Source of the DNA: Ascaris suum
Taxonomy: Eukaryota > Nematoda > Chromadorea > Rhabditida > Ascarididae
DNA: 64,000 nt
Direction: 5' to 3'
Assembly: GCA_013433145.1 (NCBI GenBank)
Contig: CM024177.1
Location: 10,256,110 to 10,320,109 of the forward strand
The notes under the pieces are model-generated. The model searched no databases and was not told where the DNA came from. It saw nothing but the letters and a program-made list of their open reading frames with translations. Position 1 is the first letter of the stretch, and each line of letters opens with the position of its first letter. A program made the translations under genes and the position numbers. Shown here one piece after another: positions 1-64,000 of this stretch.

Positions 1-410
1 GAATTCTCTCGAAACATGCGTTGTTCATTTGGAACTGCTAGGTATAAGAAGTTTATTTTACAGCGATTAGTTCGTCGAGTTTTTTTTCTCGCCTTTATTT
101 ACTACTTCATTCATTTATAAAATTTTGAGCTCATTTTGTAACGTGCCCATCAATTTCAATCCCATTCTAATTCAATTTAGCTGTGCGCTTAATTAGGCAG
201 AAAGAGGTTTCATCGTGGACTGTGACAAATTTATCCAGGAAATTTGCGTATAAAAAATTATTTCCAGAAAGTGCTACCTTATGATGGATTTGAAATCTAT
301 ATTTTCGCCACATTGCGCCATTTCCATCGCTTGTCGCCCGCTGTTTCGTTGATGGTTGAGTGAGTGTAGAAAGGTGTTTTCGCGTATAATGCTCATCGCA
401 TTTCGTTTAG

Positions 411-62172
<61,762 letters not shown>

Positions 62173-64000
62173 GTCAGTTCGTTTTCTTTTTTTTTAAATC
62201 TTCTTCAAATGAGGCCCTTCAGTTAAGTGCCTCAAGATATAATTTTGCTTTAGTGATAGCAAGTGATCAAGTAATCATTCGCTTCCTGGAATTTTTGATG
62301 CCTTATAGCTGTTAAGGAAGACATAAGGGGATTTGTCTGAAGAAGAAAAAAGAAGGAAAGAAAATCGCATGAAGAGCATTCCTTCATGCGATTTTCTTTG
62401 TTTCTTTTTTCTTCTTCGGTATGTAATTGATGTTGTATTGATTTCCACATATGGGACTACTTGATTCGTGAAATATCGCTATCGGCAATGGCTATTCGAT
62501 TTGGCTAATAGAGAGAATTGGAGCATCGGAAATGACAGCCAAGAGAATTCACAGACTCAATATTTGCGTTCTTTTATCGCTGAAAGTGTTTTCAAATGGG
62601 TGAAGACGATTGATGACCCTATATGTGTGTGTGTGTGTTTTTGTGAATTATTTGGTCGAATGCGAATTGCATACAAGTGGCCAAGTGGCCAAGTGGCCAA
62701 ATTTTAGAAATATTCCATCATCATTTACTAATATTTTATATCTAAGGAAATTTAATGATTCACTTATTTCTTATGTTTATCTTTATGTATTCCATCTTGA
62801 AAAACTATTGGAACAATAAGAAATGAAGAATATTTGCTGATTTTTTTTTTGCTCTCTAATAATTGAACTGCATATAGAGATTTTTTTTTCGCAAATGATT
62901 TTAATCCAATGAAGCATAATTGAGTTATTACTTAAAGATGAATATTGACGATATTCTCGTTGAATATGCGCAATGAATAATATACTTATTGTGCCCATAT
63001 CGATTCCGCTTGAACATTTACTGGGAAAAAAGAAAACGAGCATCAAAGGAAATATTTCTTTCTTTAATAAATTTCTCGAAATTATTTTTATTAAATGGAC
63101 TCTATTTTTTTTTAAATTTTTGGATTCATATCATATATTTTTGGATCTTTCGTTTTTGAAAATGAAATCCATTAAATTAATACCAATATTGGTACCTTGA
63201 TTTGTGGAGTGAATGATGAACGCTTTTGCGACGATTGTTTCATATCTATTCAATTCCGTTCGCCTTTAAGCTCTCGTTGCTCTAATCATTTGTCTGCTCT
63301 TTATTCTTTAATTACATGCTTCGCAGTTCCCCTCTTCCACTTTTTCCCCCTGTTCTCCAGCTTCTTCTCAATTTTTTACCCTTCAGAATCTGAATGGTTC
63401 AATGGGATCTATTGGATTATTTTCACTGTTTTTCTACTCGCTGATATTTACTTTACTTTTACCGCATTGGTATTTCCTTTGACAAGTGAGTTGTTAACAA
63501 AATACCAAATCAACTTTTCGTGTTTTCGATAATATCTTCTTCATTAGATTATTCTCGATGCTTCTAATTGAAATGTGCAAAATAATTCTATCATTATTCG
63601 TACATACATGGCATATCTATCAAGAATTCACAAAGCAACGATGAATATCATAAATCGCTTCACAAATGATTCTAGTGATTTATCACATAATGGATTAGGT
63701 AACTTAATTGATATAAATAATAGAATTTTATGGTTTTCATATATATTTTATAATTGTTATTCGCTATTATTCGTTTCGACGTTTATTTTCTACAATTTAT
63801 TGCTTATTTGTATTTTATTGTCTATAGAAACTTGACCGGATAAGTTGGTATTGACCAAATATTGAACGCAGATATTTAGCAGCAACGATTTATGGGAAAG
63901 TTCATCAAATCTTAGATGCTTATTATGCTGATTTTAAAAGTTCTATCCGAAGTTGGTGTACGTTTTTGCAAAATTAAATTCAAATAATTTTTAGGCATAT
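62173..64000 (+). other. EVI5: Start of the following EVI5 intron
   Basis: It holds the long-stem hairpin at 62339-62417, a (TG)n run near 62622-62640 and three copies of a 9-bp unit at about 62674-62700. Two hydrophobic open stretches (63197-63532 and 63575-63835) are Phe/Ile/Leu-rich; I could not support them as genes or as the next EVI5 exon. Confidence 0.6.
62339..62417 (+). repeat. Near-perfect hairpin: 36-bp stem, 7-base loop
   Basis: The 5' arm is 62339-62374, the loop 62375-62381 (AGCATTC) and the 3' arm 62382-62417. Only two of 36 pairs mismatch. The inner stem is ATCGCATGAAG paired with CTTCATGCGAT. The outer stem is purine-rich GAAGAAGAAAAAAGAA against its complement. Size fits a small-RNA precursor or a short foldback element, but neither is shown. 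Confidence 0.92.

Noticed and set aside
63197..63835. Two consecutive hydrophobic + strand ORFs, considered as a membrane protein or as the next EVI5 exon
   Set aside because: They are Phe/Leu/Ile-rich as expected from T-rich DNA. The acceptor at 63386 reads NLNGSMGSIGLF, not coiled coil, and no phase-consistent continuation was found.

Overview
The window looks like AT-rich animal DNA, most likely from a nematode or another helminth. It has small exons at visibly higher GC than their surroundings, long AT-rich introns, many poly-T runs and thirteen long (AT)n tracts. The organism is inferred from style only; no sequence here names a species.

One gene explains almost all recognisable coding sequence. 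It lies on the + strand and encodes an EVI5/EVI5L-type TBC-domain Rab GTPase-activating protein. Seventeen exons, from 411 to 62172, join with consistent reading phase and give about 739 codons. Both ends of the gene lie outside the window. In order the protein has a Ser-rich N-terminus (411-28775), the TBC domain with its arginine finger and YxQ glutamine finger (29800-33882), and a long coiled coil (35981-62172) containing three repeats of the REAxxxxxLKEMRQ type. The coiled coil is interrupted by a low-complexity Ser/Pro/Gln segment. Two introns are very large, about 25.2 kb (566-25771) and 17.4 kb (36042-53418).

The introns hold microsatellites, several minisatellites, G/C homopolymer tracts, a 0.8 kb imperfect inverted repeat near 22 kb and a near-perfect 36-bp-stem hairpin at 62339-62417. 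They also hold GC-shifted islands that look like unrecognised exons. The best are a minus-strand terminal exon with a downstream AATAAA (28259-28437), a minus-strand 32-codon exon (46927-47022), and possible alternative EVI5 exons at 33332, 41462, 51014, 54257, 58001 and 59333. No rRNA, tRNA, CRISPR or autonomous transposon was recognised.

The exon model comes from reading splice sites, phase and remembered family similarity by eye. It has not been aligned or tested against transcripts.
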